NCBI GenBank assembly: GCA_012184525.1
Contig: WOFQ01000115.1
Coordinates: 1 to 44,203 of the forward strand
Source of the DNA: Xenoacremonium recifei
Lineage: Eukaryota > Ascomycota > Sordariomycetes > Hypocreales > Nectriaceae
Direction: 5' to 3'
DNA: 44,203 nt
Both the position numbers and the translations under genes were made by a program. The notes under the pieces are model-generated. The model saw nothing but the letters and a program-made list of their open reading frames with translations. It was not told where the DNA came from and did not search any database. Positions 33,457 to 43,521 of this stretch are shown here, piece by piece; the stretch's first letter is position 1; each line of letters begins with the position of its first letter.

Positions 33457-35346
33457 CTATCTGAGGCTATCCTGAATAGCCTTGAAAGTAGCCAGGCCAA
33501 CCTTATTGAAATAGGAATTGTGACTAGATCTCAATCTCAATCGTAAGGTTACAGCTATCAGAAACGCTGCTGCTTGAGTCGCATGTGAGTTTCTGAGCAA
33601 ACGCTTAAGTCGATAAAAATACCAGAAAGAAGATCCTCCGACTGTGTTAAAGTCTTCCTGCTTCGGGAACATTGTTTCGAGATAGTAAAGAGCAGCATAA
33701 CCTGGCCAGGATGTCACATTCTTCCCATACTCGTTGACGAACCAATTAGAACATCCAGCCTCGAACACAGATTTCTCAAGCTTCGAATGGATGTTGTTCG
33801 CGAAACGCTCTTCGGCAGAATGCTTCACGTCAATGACGCGAATCTTCCTATCCAGAATCGGCGCCAACATTGTCTTGGTGATGAATTCGACACCAGTCTC
33901 AATTGCAAATAGAGCTGAGTTGTGTGCAGGGAAGGTATTTGGGCCGAAGAGCAGAGCAAAATTTGGAAAGTTGTGGATAAAACATCCGTAGTATGCTTGT
34001 GCGCCTCTTGTGTCGCTCCACTGTTCGCGAAGGTTTTGCCTCCCAAGGCCGATAATATCCATGGGTACGAGAAAGTTTGTAACCTCAAATCCGGTGGCCG
34101 TTATTATGAGGTCAAATTCATCCTTCGTTCCGCTGGTACTGATAATTCCCGTCTCATCGAACTCACGTATTCCCTCTGGAACGAGGTCTAGGTTTGGAGA
34201 CCACAGAGAGTCAAGATAGCCAGGATCCCAAATCCTCCTCTTACAACCTGTGAAAGACATATTCAGTATGACAGGGTTGAAGGGAGGATGAGCAGCTTAC
34301 CCAGGGGGAAGTCAGGGGCAATAAAGCCGTGATACTTCTTTGGCGTGCGACTGTAAATGTACTCCTTCGCCGCTCTCTCGACAACCTTTCTCGCATCTAC
34401 AGATTTTGGACCGGCAGCGTACAGCTTAGCCAAGCTGTCATTGACAGCAAACAACCAGAATCGGAACAGTCGATTATACAGGGGAACATGCTTGAATGCC
34501 CATTTCTGAGCACTCGAAAACTCTCGATTTGGTCGTTCATGGTACCTAAGATATGTCAATTAAATTTTCATAAGCCAGGACGGGAATCAGATCCTACCAC
34601 TGCGCCCCCCTGGCGTATTGTTTGAGAAGTGCAACTTCCTGAACAATACTAGGGATGACCTGCGCTGCGCTGCATCCATTTCCGATCACTGCTACCTTCT
34701 TTCCGCGATAGTGATAATCAAGATCCCACTCTGCTGTGTGAACAATCTTGCCCTTAAAAGTGTCCATTCCTGGGAACTTGACTTTTTTGGGAAACGAGAT
34801 TGCCCCAACCGCACTAATGAGTACTGTTGCATGACTAGTGAAACAGCGTCCGGTCTTGCCGTCCTGTAAGCGAGCTTCCCACTTCTCAGTGTCCACGTTC
34901 CAGATGGCTCCTAGGCATTCAGTCTCGAAGTGCATATGTTCACGTAAATGAAATCGGTCGATTGTATCGTTCATATCTGCCCTTTGTGTTAATTTCATGA
35001 ACAAGCGTTTAGAAGCGCACGCGTACACTGCAGAATTTCGCCTTGACCTACAAGATCAGCGGACCATTGAGGGTTCAAATTGAAACTAAATGAGTATAAA
35101 TGCGAAGGAATATCGCAGCCGCAGCCAGGGTATTGATTCGTCATCCATGTTCCGCCTGGTCCAGACAACTTCTCGTATATCTAATAGTAAAACTCTTCAG
35201 CTGGGAAGGAACGAGAATGGGCTTTTAATGAGACTTACAATAAAGTCGTTGAATCCAAGTTCACATTTCAGCTTATGAGCTGTCGCGATTCCTGAAGGCC
35301 CTGCCCCCAGGATAATGACCGTGGGAGATGACGAATACGTTGCCAT
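33457..35346 (-). CDS. Baeyer-Villiger-type flavin monooxygenase 3 (FMO-like subgroup)
   Basis: Five exons (35346-35239, 35180-35027, 34976-34598, 34545-34301, 34247-33457) give 558 residues. GAGPSG (14-19) is close to the N-terminus, unlike BVMO 1 and 2. NQYPGCGCDIPSHLYSFSF, the fingerprint FKGKIVHTAEW (161-171), GNGCSA and ATGFE follow. Intron 2 was placed so that GEILQ joins YMNDTIDRFHL; a nearer GT would leave the frame broken. The C-terminus holds a hydrophobic patch (AAAFLIAVTL), perhaps membrane-associating. It is an NADPH- and O2-dependent flavoenzyme expected to make esters or lactones from ketones, or to oxidise heteroatoms. It is a distinct lineage from the other two, so it may act on a different intermediate. 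Confidence 0.9.
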
Positions 35347-35589
35347 TCCTCCGCGGCGATGTAAGAAGGGAAGTCAACTGTATTTCCAGTTTCGAGGCGA
35401 GTGGCGGGAGAAACGCCAATTTAAATATCAGCCATAAGAGAAGGCTGCATGTGAAGGCAAAATATGAAGCATCAGTGGCATTGAAGTCTTGTAGAAATGG
35501 CGAGGCAGAATGAGCTAAGTCATCAAATGAGCAGGGCGATTTCGAGGTTAGTCCCGGTCTCCACTGAACTTTCCCGGACTTTCGGACTC

Positions 35590-35605
35590 CGGATGGCGGC
35601 TGCCG
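35590..35605. promoter_or_regulatory. CGG-N10-CCG element upstream of BVMO 3
   Basis: The site ends 244 bp upstream of the ATG at 35346. The surrounding 80 bp contain several more CGG and CCG triplets, so this match is less specific than others. Confidence 0.4.
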
Positions 35606-35703
35606 GTTCACAAGTAATCTCGGAAAATGAAGACGGTTTTCCGCGAGTGCACTGCTCCAAGCCAGCGCTCCAAACAGTTCAATCCAAATCGCAAAAAGTC
35701 AGA

Positions 35704-36121
35704 ATTGGATTGAATTGACAGAAAGCTGACTTGAATTAAATTAAGCTGAATTGAATTAAGAGATTTGATATTATATAATACACATACATATACGGCATTG
35801 AAGAAAATTTATCCTCTTTAATAGCCGCCCGTCAGGGGGGCCACGTAGCTGAAAATAGGTGCTCTTCGTGCCCTGAAAGGCCCCCAATGTGCCCTTTTAG
35901 GGCACCTCTAGTCTCTGTGAGACTGACCTATCCGTATTGGGCCTAGCCTAGCGGCTCAGAATATCCCTTATCTAGAGAAAATCCTCCAGGGTAATCTCTT
36001 ATAGTAGCAGAGAAAATACTAAATCAGCTATTATATAACTTATAACTTGTAAACCCGAATTGTAATGTAAGGGGCCAATTTGAATTAAATTGAACTGCTA
36101 AAAACTCGACTTGAATTGAGT
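35704..36121. repeat. AT-rich repeat-like island with internal hairpin
   Basis: Words such as TTGAATTAAATT and CTTGAATT recur at 35704-35760 and at 36076-36121, bracketing an AT-rich core. In the core, 35868-35905 can fold into a hairpin: GTGCCCTGAAAGG on the left pairs with CCTTTTAGGGCAC on the right with about one mismatch. It could be a decayed small transposable element or solo terminal repeat. No clear terminal inverted repeats or target duplication were found. Confidence 0.35.
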
Positions 36122-36436
36122 TGCGAGGAGTTGAGTTATTGGGAGCGCTGCTCTGAGCTTCTACCCAGCCTCAAGGTCAACGAGAAGAGACGAAATAATG
36201 ATCAAATGGCTTGTCCAGGTCTAAACATCGCGAAAGCTATTCGTCGCACTACTGCTACAACAAGAAACGGCACAGATCATCCAACAGCGGGATGTTATCA
36301 TTGTATCAGCGTAGACATTTTATGATTTAATAGATGAGACTCGTGTATTAATTCAAAGCCCCAGGACCGGGAATGACATTTGTTGAATCTGCTTATGCTG
36401 GTGGGCTTAACTATATCCTCAAACGTTTTCCGTGTC

Positions 36437-37774
36437 TCAAAATATAGCAATAGCGTTCGAGTAGCTTCCCACGGCCCCTACTATCAGATTAGATATTTTC
36501 ATGATCGCCCAAGTGTTAGAAATACCTTTGACATTCATTGGAATGCTTGCAAAGAAGAATGTATATTGGTTTCGGGTCTCACAGACTTCTGCAAGTTGTT
36601 CCAGATCCCAAAGCTCACCTATCGGAACTCCCCACAGAGGTAGTAGATTTGTATGATGATTCCATTCCTTTATCTGCGGCCACACTTCAAATGCGGGTGA
36701 GTCTGATGCGACAACGCTGAAGTAATTGTCATGCAGAAAGTCTGCCATCTCGTGGCTTTGGTCCACCCCAACGAATTCATGCTGGAACGCAGGCACCTTG
36801 GTCAGGTTTATTCTCTCCTGTGGATTCATTTTGTTATATGTGTCGATCCATCCGGTCCTGATGAGAAGAATATCTCCATACTGAAACTCCACCCCTTTCT
36901 CTTTGGCACATGCTCTCAGGTCAGTGGCTGAGATCGGATGGCGCGTGTTCACGTCAAAGGACCTGGCACAGAAAGACCAATAGTCAAGCAGTACAGCTCT
37001 TCCCACTATTTGTGTGATTAGAAGTGTATATGGAAGGACAATTTTAATTGCTCCTGGGGACGTAGATTCGTCACTTACCAACTCCTTCCCGGGACCAAGC
37101 CTGCACGCCGCATTTGGTGGAGTTTTGAATTTCCTCTGGAGTTGTCTTGTCTTTTATTAATCTTAAGTTCGTTATAGTCACAGATCTGCTCACATTATTG
37201 TAGTAGACCCAGCCGCCCTCGTGAGGAACACTGACCTATCCACACGATTCAACTTCTATTTCAGGAGGAAATTATTATTTGAGATTCTTACATGCCTAAA
37301 CCCATCCCACTAGTACCTATTAGCGTGAGTACAGAAGTTGTAGAGTTCTTTGTCTTACTTGAGAACCGCTCTGCGAATTCATAGACAGCAGCTCATCATT
37401 CCCTGCTGGGCCCAGTGACTTGATGGAATGTTGAAACGGTTCTCGACCGAACATGGGCGGGTTGGGGAGATCTGCATCCCAACTACAAAGATTTAATGGA
37501 TTTCTAAAGACAAGGATACTCTGCAGCTTACTTTAAGCTTATTACTTCTCCGGTCCGTATCAGGTTGACTGCGTTCAGTCGCCGCTGCGGTGTCAAAAGA
37601 TTCAATCGGCCAAGCTGTGGCATCTCTCAGTATTGACACTTCATTTTCGAGACTTCTGCCGGGCTGTACTTCATCATCTTTGCCCCAGAACCAAGCAGAA
37701 CCCTTCGGGGTTCCGGAAATATGGGGCAGTTCTGCCCTTTTGGGGAGGTCTTGCGAATTAGGATCGAAAAGCAT
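36437..37774 (-). CDS. PF04199 'cyclase' family hydrolase 2
   Basis: Seven exons (37774-37670, 37614-37532, 37482-37359, 37309-37292, 37235-37079, 37005-36526, 36480-36437) give 336 residues. The same landmarks as in the first member appear: GSAWFWGKDDE-LGRLNLLTPQR, WDGFRH, GRAVLLDYWS, GDILLIRTGW and LWGVPIGELWDLEQLA. Exon 4 is only 18 bp and encodes exactly WDGFRH, the predicted metal-binding/catalytic motif. The last intron (36481-36525, 45 bp) has no stop and is a multiple of three, so a retained form would still be open. The start at 37774 is preferred over an in-frame ATG 51 bp upstream. Expected activity is metal-dependent hydrolysis of a lactone, ester or amide. Confidence 0.88.
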
Positions 37775-38743
37775 GGTTTTAAGGAGTATTCTGATTTTGA
37801 CTGGTGATTTTGAATGAAGTTTCATAGGCTACGGACAAAGTTTCTTGAGTAAACTGGCCATGGGGTGCAATTTATGTGCCTTCTCTAGCTCTTGCGATAG
37901 TCCTGATGAAAATGGACTCAAAGGGCAGGATCTCGGCATTATCCCCCGGAAGTAATATCCGATCCGCTACGGTAATTGTGGATCACGGACAATTTGGGAG
38001 CGGGTAACCGGAAAGAACGCTCATCGAAACGGAAATCTACCTATACTCAATTTGCGAAATGGTTTCGATCTGGCGACACATGCGAGGCACTAAGAGAGAG
38101 ACATACAATGAGGTGTCAAAATCAGCGAACATTCAGAGTACAATTTTAACATATCCGTGCAATATTGCTGTCGTTCTTATTGTATTAACTTCGGTTCTGC
38201 AGGGTAGACTGCAAATTCGCTTTGGGGATAAGGACATGTTTCGCTAGTGTAAATAGGGTGTTTTGTCAACACCGGGTAAATACGCGTCGTCGCGCCGCGC
38301 GTTCCAAATGCGTCTTTTCTCAAGCTCCGCTTTCTTTTTACTTCCCATCACTACTTCCCTATATCTTACATAACAAAGTAGTGAAAGGGGTTTTTGAAGT
38401 TTAGCAGTCCGTCAGCGGTCATTCAGGCGCTGTGTCGTCTTTACTTTCTGATTCCTGGCTGCTCAGTGACTTCTGTAGAGCGCCATATAGGTGAACCAGA
38501 ATACCCTGGAAATGGCTGATATCGCGCGGATCGGCAGAATGCACAGGTAAAAAAATATATATATTCTCCTTGCCCGAGATTAACCCTGAGCTATACGCAT
38601 GAATCACAAGTGGTTCTAGTACATAGAGCATCAGGCAAATAGTGAATTATGAAAAGGTCTTTGTGGTTTCAAAGTTGAGGTCTGTTGAGTACGTAGCTCT
38701 TCTCAATTGCATCAAGCAATGGCTACTTGGTCGAATTTTATTC
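37775..38743. other. Intergenic region between cyclase gene 2 and a sugar transporter
   Basis: The left part is the promoter of cyclase gene 2. On the minus strand 38631-38419 is an open frame of 70 codons with a protein-like, acidic Ser-rich end (KSLSSQESESKDD). It has no recognised family and no upstream exon, so I do not call it a gene. Confidence 0.35.
37934..37961. promoter_or_regulatory. Compound CGG-N9-CCGG-N9-CCG site upstream of cyclase-family gene 2
   Basis: Half-sites are at 37934-37936, 37946-37949 and 37959-37961, about 160 bp upstream of the ATG at 37774. Spacing is identical to the sites at 13807, 16848 and 24205. Confidence 0.55.
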
Positions 38744-40443
38744 TTATGCAATAACGCGGTCTTCAACCTCTGCAACTGAAGAAACTTTCTGATCCGGACT
38801 AGTAGATCCATCCTGCCCATCGGCAGTTTGGAAGGTAGCCAGGATATCATTGTCACCAAACAAGGCTGCGATCTCCTCTAGAGGCTTGCCCTTAGTGTCC
38901 GGAAAGGTAATTGGGATGACAACCGTCGCAATAGCGGTGAGGATGATGAAGGGGAGATAGTATTTCCAACCTATGTCGTTGAAGGCATAAAAAGCTGCAA
39001 TCTGCCAACAGATACTCATCAAATTTAAAACTCCCATAGCAATGGTCATGCCTTGGGCGCGCAGATGGTTTGGGAAAATCTCCCCAATGTAAACTAGCAC
39101 ACGAGCAAGTTAGCATATATTTCAGTAATCAATTGGAAACTTACAGAATGTCGATCCGTCGAGGAATACACCATACACAAATATGAACAAATAAAGCATG
39201 GAGACCCCGGCACGGAGGGCTGGTTGGTTAGATCCGTTCAGATAGACTGCCTGGATTGCTGCCTCTGCTGTTAGACAAACCAAACATCCAGCAAACCCGA
39301 TCGTCATTAGTGTGGGACGTGGTAGCTTGTCGACCAGCAGAATCGCTAGAAAGTTCGATACGAACCCTATAGCCACCCAACCGCCTTGAAGATACAAGCG
39401 TTGCTCGACATCAAAGCCGAGCTGGCCATACAACACAGTTCCATAATCTAGGCAATGTCAGACATCTGATTCCAGAGCCTTAGAGCTATCAAGTCCTTAC
39501 TGTTGATCACCAAAGCCCCCGACGCCTCGAGGAAGAAGATCAATCCTCCTCCAATGAGGATCCTTTTCCGATACGAGGGTCGTTTGAACATGTCGTAGTA
39601 GCTTACTTCGAGAGACTTGTCGATTGTAATCTGTCGCTTAATCTCGTCAAACTCTAACTCGGAAAATTGATTCTCGCTCTTGTCCGAAGCGCTGCGATGT
39701 AGATCTCGAATTATAGACCAAGCTTGTGACTCTCTCCCATGCATCAGAAGCCATCTCGGACTTTCTGGGAGGAATGGGACCGATATCAAAGAAAGCAGAC
39801 ATGGAAGGCAACCAACAGCCAGAGGTCCCCTCCACTGCTGACCACCACTGGCATGGTAAAAGCCAATACCAACCCATGACGACATGAAATAGCCGAACGT
39901 GATGAGAATTGGATGAGCGTCTACAAATGCGCCTCGCCCTTTTGGTGGGACTATCTCTGAGATCCATACCGGAATTACAGTAAACAAAATGGTACTCCTG
40001 CAAACGTTCAGTCAAAATACTCAATATTCTCAAGACAGGGACCCATTGTTTACTAACGTCAGCCCAACCAAGCACCTAAAAGCAATAAACATTCCCTTGT
40101 TGACCGATCCGGTGAGAAGAGCATTCATGATGAGAGTGAGGGCAGCACCGGCAGCTGTCGTCCATTTTCGACCATATCTGTTTGATAGTGGTGCGGAAAT
40201 GATTGACCCTACAAACCCTCCAGCGTAAAACAATCCTACTACAAGGCTAATCAAACTTTGGTTGGTGGCGTCAAAATCCATGTACTCAATGAATGAAGGT
40301 TGCCCAATGGTGGTGCCGATAACAGCAGCGATATATCCATATGTAAGAGAGCCCCAAGACATCCCAAGTATATAGATAAGAATCTTCCACGAGAAGAGCC
40401 TCCCTTTCCTAGCGGCTGTTTCCTCAAGAGTTGTCGTAGCCAT
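38744..40443 (-). CDS. MFS sugar-porter family transporter 1
   Basis: Four exons (40443-40058, 39997-39501, 39447-39145, 39093-38744) give 511 residues. Sugar-porter signatures are present: NRYGRKW between TM2 and TM3, PESPRWLL before the central loop, the second-half loop VDKLPRPTLM, and PDTKGKPLEEIAALFGD at the C-terminus. There are about 12 membrane segments. Fungal members take up hexoses, disaccharides, quinate, glycosides or related polyols. The longer in-frame N-terminus upstream of MATTTLEE is unlikely. It is divergent from transporter 2, with an 1100-bp shared region. In this cluster it probably imports the substrate or a glycosylated form of it. Confidence 0.92.
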
Positions 40444-40686
40444 AGTGCGTGCACTTGATCTTGAAAATTTAGTTGTTGACAGGGACGCGAGGCAATCACC
40501 GCGAGGTCGAAGTTTCAGGCTGGCACCTCTCGTCCAGGTCGTGCTCAATCTATCTTTGATATAAACGTGTTCGGCGACATTAGGAATGCTTGCCAATATA
40601 GGGTTGGTATATCGGACCGCGGCGGTAAGGAAGAAACGATATTTGCGTGATCTTGTCTCACGGTCCGCATTTCCTGCGCAGGAATC

Positions 40687-40701
40687 CGGATGAATTTTCC
40701 G
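40687..40701. promoter_or_regulatory. CGG-N9-CCG element upstream of sugar transporter 1
   Basis: Embedded in TCCGGATGAATTTTCCGG, nearly identical to the site at 21109-21125 between TauD and SRPBCC (one base differs over 18). It is 244 bp upstream of the ATG at 40443. Confidence 0.55.
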
Positions 40702-41343
40702 GCTTCCAAGTAGGTATAAGTCTTTACGAGTACGAGCCAGCATATCAATGTGAAAACACGAAAATATATCTAATGACTGTTTTTTGTCCTCTGGCTGCTT
40801 TGCAGGACATGAAAATAGATATCACAATGAGTGCACTAGGAAATACCTCTAATTGAATGAAGAGGACATAATGCCATGAACGGCGATTTTTTAGATCGCG
40901 CCGAGAAACTTCTCCACTGTAACACATTTAATCTTAAAATAACTAGTTACTATGCCAAAATGGAAGTGCTGCTTGGTCTTTGTAGAATTTGTCACTGCCG
41001 GAAAGATGAGATCAACGTCAACATAAAGAGAGAAGAAGCTTGTGTCGCCCATAACGACTTCGTGCCGTATCGCGGTTCGAAATATTCTTTGAGCTCATTG
41101 GGTTATAAATAGCAGTTCCTCTGTACTCGCTTAACTCAACATGATTTCTGGTAGACGCAATAGCTGCATCTTCTGTTCGGTATGATGTTCTTTTCGTTTG
41201 ATGTGTCGCTAGGCTAACTTCCATCAGCGAAATAATTATACGTTATGCCCTCAGGCCACCATGAACCGTTGGCCTGAAATAGTAAGTCTACCATTTCAAA
41301 GTTACCTCGGTCCGATGGTTCCATCAATTTCCGAGATTTTCCC

Positions 41344-41359
41344 CGGATCTGGCAGACCG
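41344..41359. promoter_or_regulatory. CGG-N10-CCG element upstream of sugar transporter 2
   Basis: The site ends 184 bp before the ATG at 41544. Further CCGG words flank it on the right. Confidence 0.45.
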
Positions 41360-41543
41360 GAATCCAGAACAGCCGGTAGCAGGACTGCAATTAGTGGGTT
41401 TTATTTAAATTTGTAAACCTTGATCGAAGCAAAGAAGCGATTCAACGAAGCTACACTGTCCGCGTCGTTGTCACTACGTGAGACAATAAAATACAAGACG
41501 AAAGAGATATCTTAAAGCGTATTATCATTGTTTTCCGCTCACC

Positions 41544-43521
41544 ATGTCAGCGAAACCGGTAAAGCACTCTTGGTATGGTTTATCGGTAAGATTCCAACTC
41601 GATCTGATGGTCGCCGACCCTTAACTCTAGAGCAATAGGTTGTGCTTGTGTTGTGCCTTGGCTCTCTTACGTATGGCTATCTCTTCAGTATTATTTCGAC
41701 AACATTAGGCCAAGTCAGTTTTCACTAGTATCATGATCCTTCGGAATCTTGTTATTGATTATGAGGTAGCCCGGGTTCTATAATTATTTCAAGCTCTCTA
41801 TCTCGGCAGAAGGCCCAAACTACAGCTACACAAATCGAATCATTGGGGCTGCTAATGGTTTATTCTCGGCTGGAGCCTTTATGGGGTGCTGGACGACAGG
41901 ACTCATATGTGACTCTATCGGAAGGAAGAAAACATTCCTCATTGGCTCCACAATCTCTCTCATTGGGTCTGCTTTACAAGCTGGGTCCGTACACATTGGG
42001 ATGTTTTTATTCGCGAGATGGTTGACAGGTCTGGGTGCCGGGTGTCTTGTCGCCCTGGTGCCACTCATGCAAGCTGAAATCTCACCTCCATCTACCAGAG
42101 GATTCCTTGTTGGCCAGCACGGTAAGAGCGCCGCCAAGTCTCCACAGCCTCAGAAGTGTCACGTTGCTGACTCGATCTCATTTAGGGTTCGTTCTTGTCC
42201 TTGGGTATGTCTTCGCAGGCTGGATTGGCTACGGATGTTATTTCTCGAGGAATCTAGTGTTTCAGTGGCGATTTCCACTTGCTGTGGGATGTCTGTGGCC
42301 ATTGCTCGCCATATTAATCTTGCCTTGGGTTCCAGAGTCTCCTCGATGGCGTACGTATCAATTTGCACAAGCGTCGAATAACGACTGATTAGACCCATGA
42401 TTCACAGTACTCATGAAGAATCGTCAAGACGAAGCCTGGCAGATAATAACCAGAATGAACAATAGACTGGATGACCCAAACGAGCAATTTGCCAAAGAGG
42501 AATTCTACCAGATGCATCAACAAGTCGAGGCAGATCGTCAGCTGCTCGAGACGGAAACAGTTTTGGCCTTGTTCCAGAAGCCGAGCTACAGGAAGCGAAT
42601 GCTGTGCGGGTTTTTGACATTCTTCAGCAATGAGTCTACTGGAATTCTGGTCATATACAGTACCACAGCCATGTTTGAGCGAATTTCTGTGTGCTTTTGC
42701 TGACTGATACATAGATTACAGCGTGGTCATCTATAAAGGTCTTGGGTACCAAGGAAGTCTTCCCCTGCTTTTATCTGGTGTCTACGTTACGATCGGTGCC
42801 CTTAGCAACTATGTAAATGCGTTGCTGGCCGACCGTTTAGGCCGAAAAGCGCTTTTCATGATTGGTCTGTCTGGTTGTCTCATAGCCTTGATAGGTGAAA
42901 CTGTTCTGGACTCCAAGTTCCTTGGCACAGAACATAAAGCTGGATTGAGCGCGGCGTTATTCTTTTTGTTTCTTCACTTAGCATTGTGAGTAAAAGTGCA
43001 AATACCTCTAAAGAATGAAAGCTAACCAGTTGCCCTTTAGTTATGGCTGCTGCATAGATGCAAATAGCTTTATCTACTGCTCAGAGATATTTCCAACACA
43101 TATTAGGCCGAAGGGGATGGCGTGGTCAGCTGGCTGGCTTTTTCTGACCACTATCCCATATCTTGAAGCAGCACCTACAGCCTTTCAGCACATCGCATGG
43201 AAGTACTATATTCTCTTCATCGTTCTAACCACAATCAACATCCCGATTATATACTTCCTCTTTCCAGAAGTAAGTGGCCTTTCTCCATGGACATTATCGC
43301 CTTGATTCTTCTCACTAACTGCCTATTTGCTTTAGACCAAGGGACTATCATTAGAGGAAATTGGTGAAAGATTTGGCGACGAGGTTCTAACGCATATCAC
43401 GCATATAAGTGATGAGGAGCGTGCCAAGCTAGATGCCACTATTGGTCTGCAAGAACAATCAATAGCTGGGTCGGGGCAGAATGAAGGCCTATTCTATATA
43501 GATAAGGCCGCTCTGGAGTGA
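41544..43521 (+). CDS. MFS sugar-porter family transporter 2
   Basis: Eight exons (41544-41585, 41639-41713, 41770-42121, 42186-42350, 42408-42659, 42715-42985, 43041-43269, 43336-43521) give 523 residues. CDSIGRKKTF (GRK motif), PESPRW split by an intron before LLMKNRQDEAW, ADRLGRKALF in the second half, EIFPTHIRPKG and PETKGLSLEEI are standard sugar-porter marks. The N-terminus before TM1 is short. Intron positions partly match those of transporter 1 (after PESPRW no, at IYN-YSVV and at F-YGCCIDAN yes), which suggests an old duplication. It probably works at the plasma membrane with transporter 1. Confidence 0.9.

Larger units (their letters stand above)
35347..36436. other. Intergenic region with AT-rich island
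   Basis: The left 300 bp are the BVMO 3 promoter with a CGG-N10-CCG element. From about 35700 to 36130 the base composition shifts to AT-rich with repeated TTGAATT-like words at both edges and a hairpin inside, listed separately. No gene is seen. Confidence 0.45.
40444..41543. other. Divergent promoter region of the two sugar transporters
   Basis: An 1100-bp spacer with CGG-N9-CCG at 40687 near transporter 1 and CGG-N10-CCG at 41344 near transporter 2. No gene is seen; small open frames here lack recognisable motifs. Confidence 0.45.

Noticed and set aside
9009..35346. BVMO 1-3 as a recent tandem amplification
   Set aside because: Intron numbers (2, 7, 4) and N-termini differ; BVMO 3 is another subgroup, so they are old paralogues.
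40444..40743. 100-residue N-terminal extension of sugar transporter 1
   Set aside because: Sugar porters start shortly before TM1; MATTTLEE fits, and the extension covers the promoter element.
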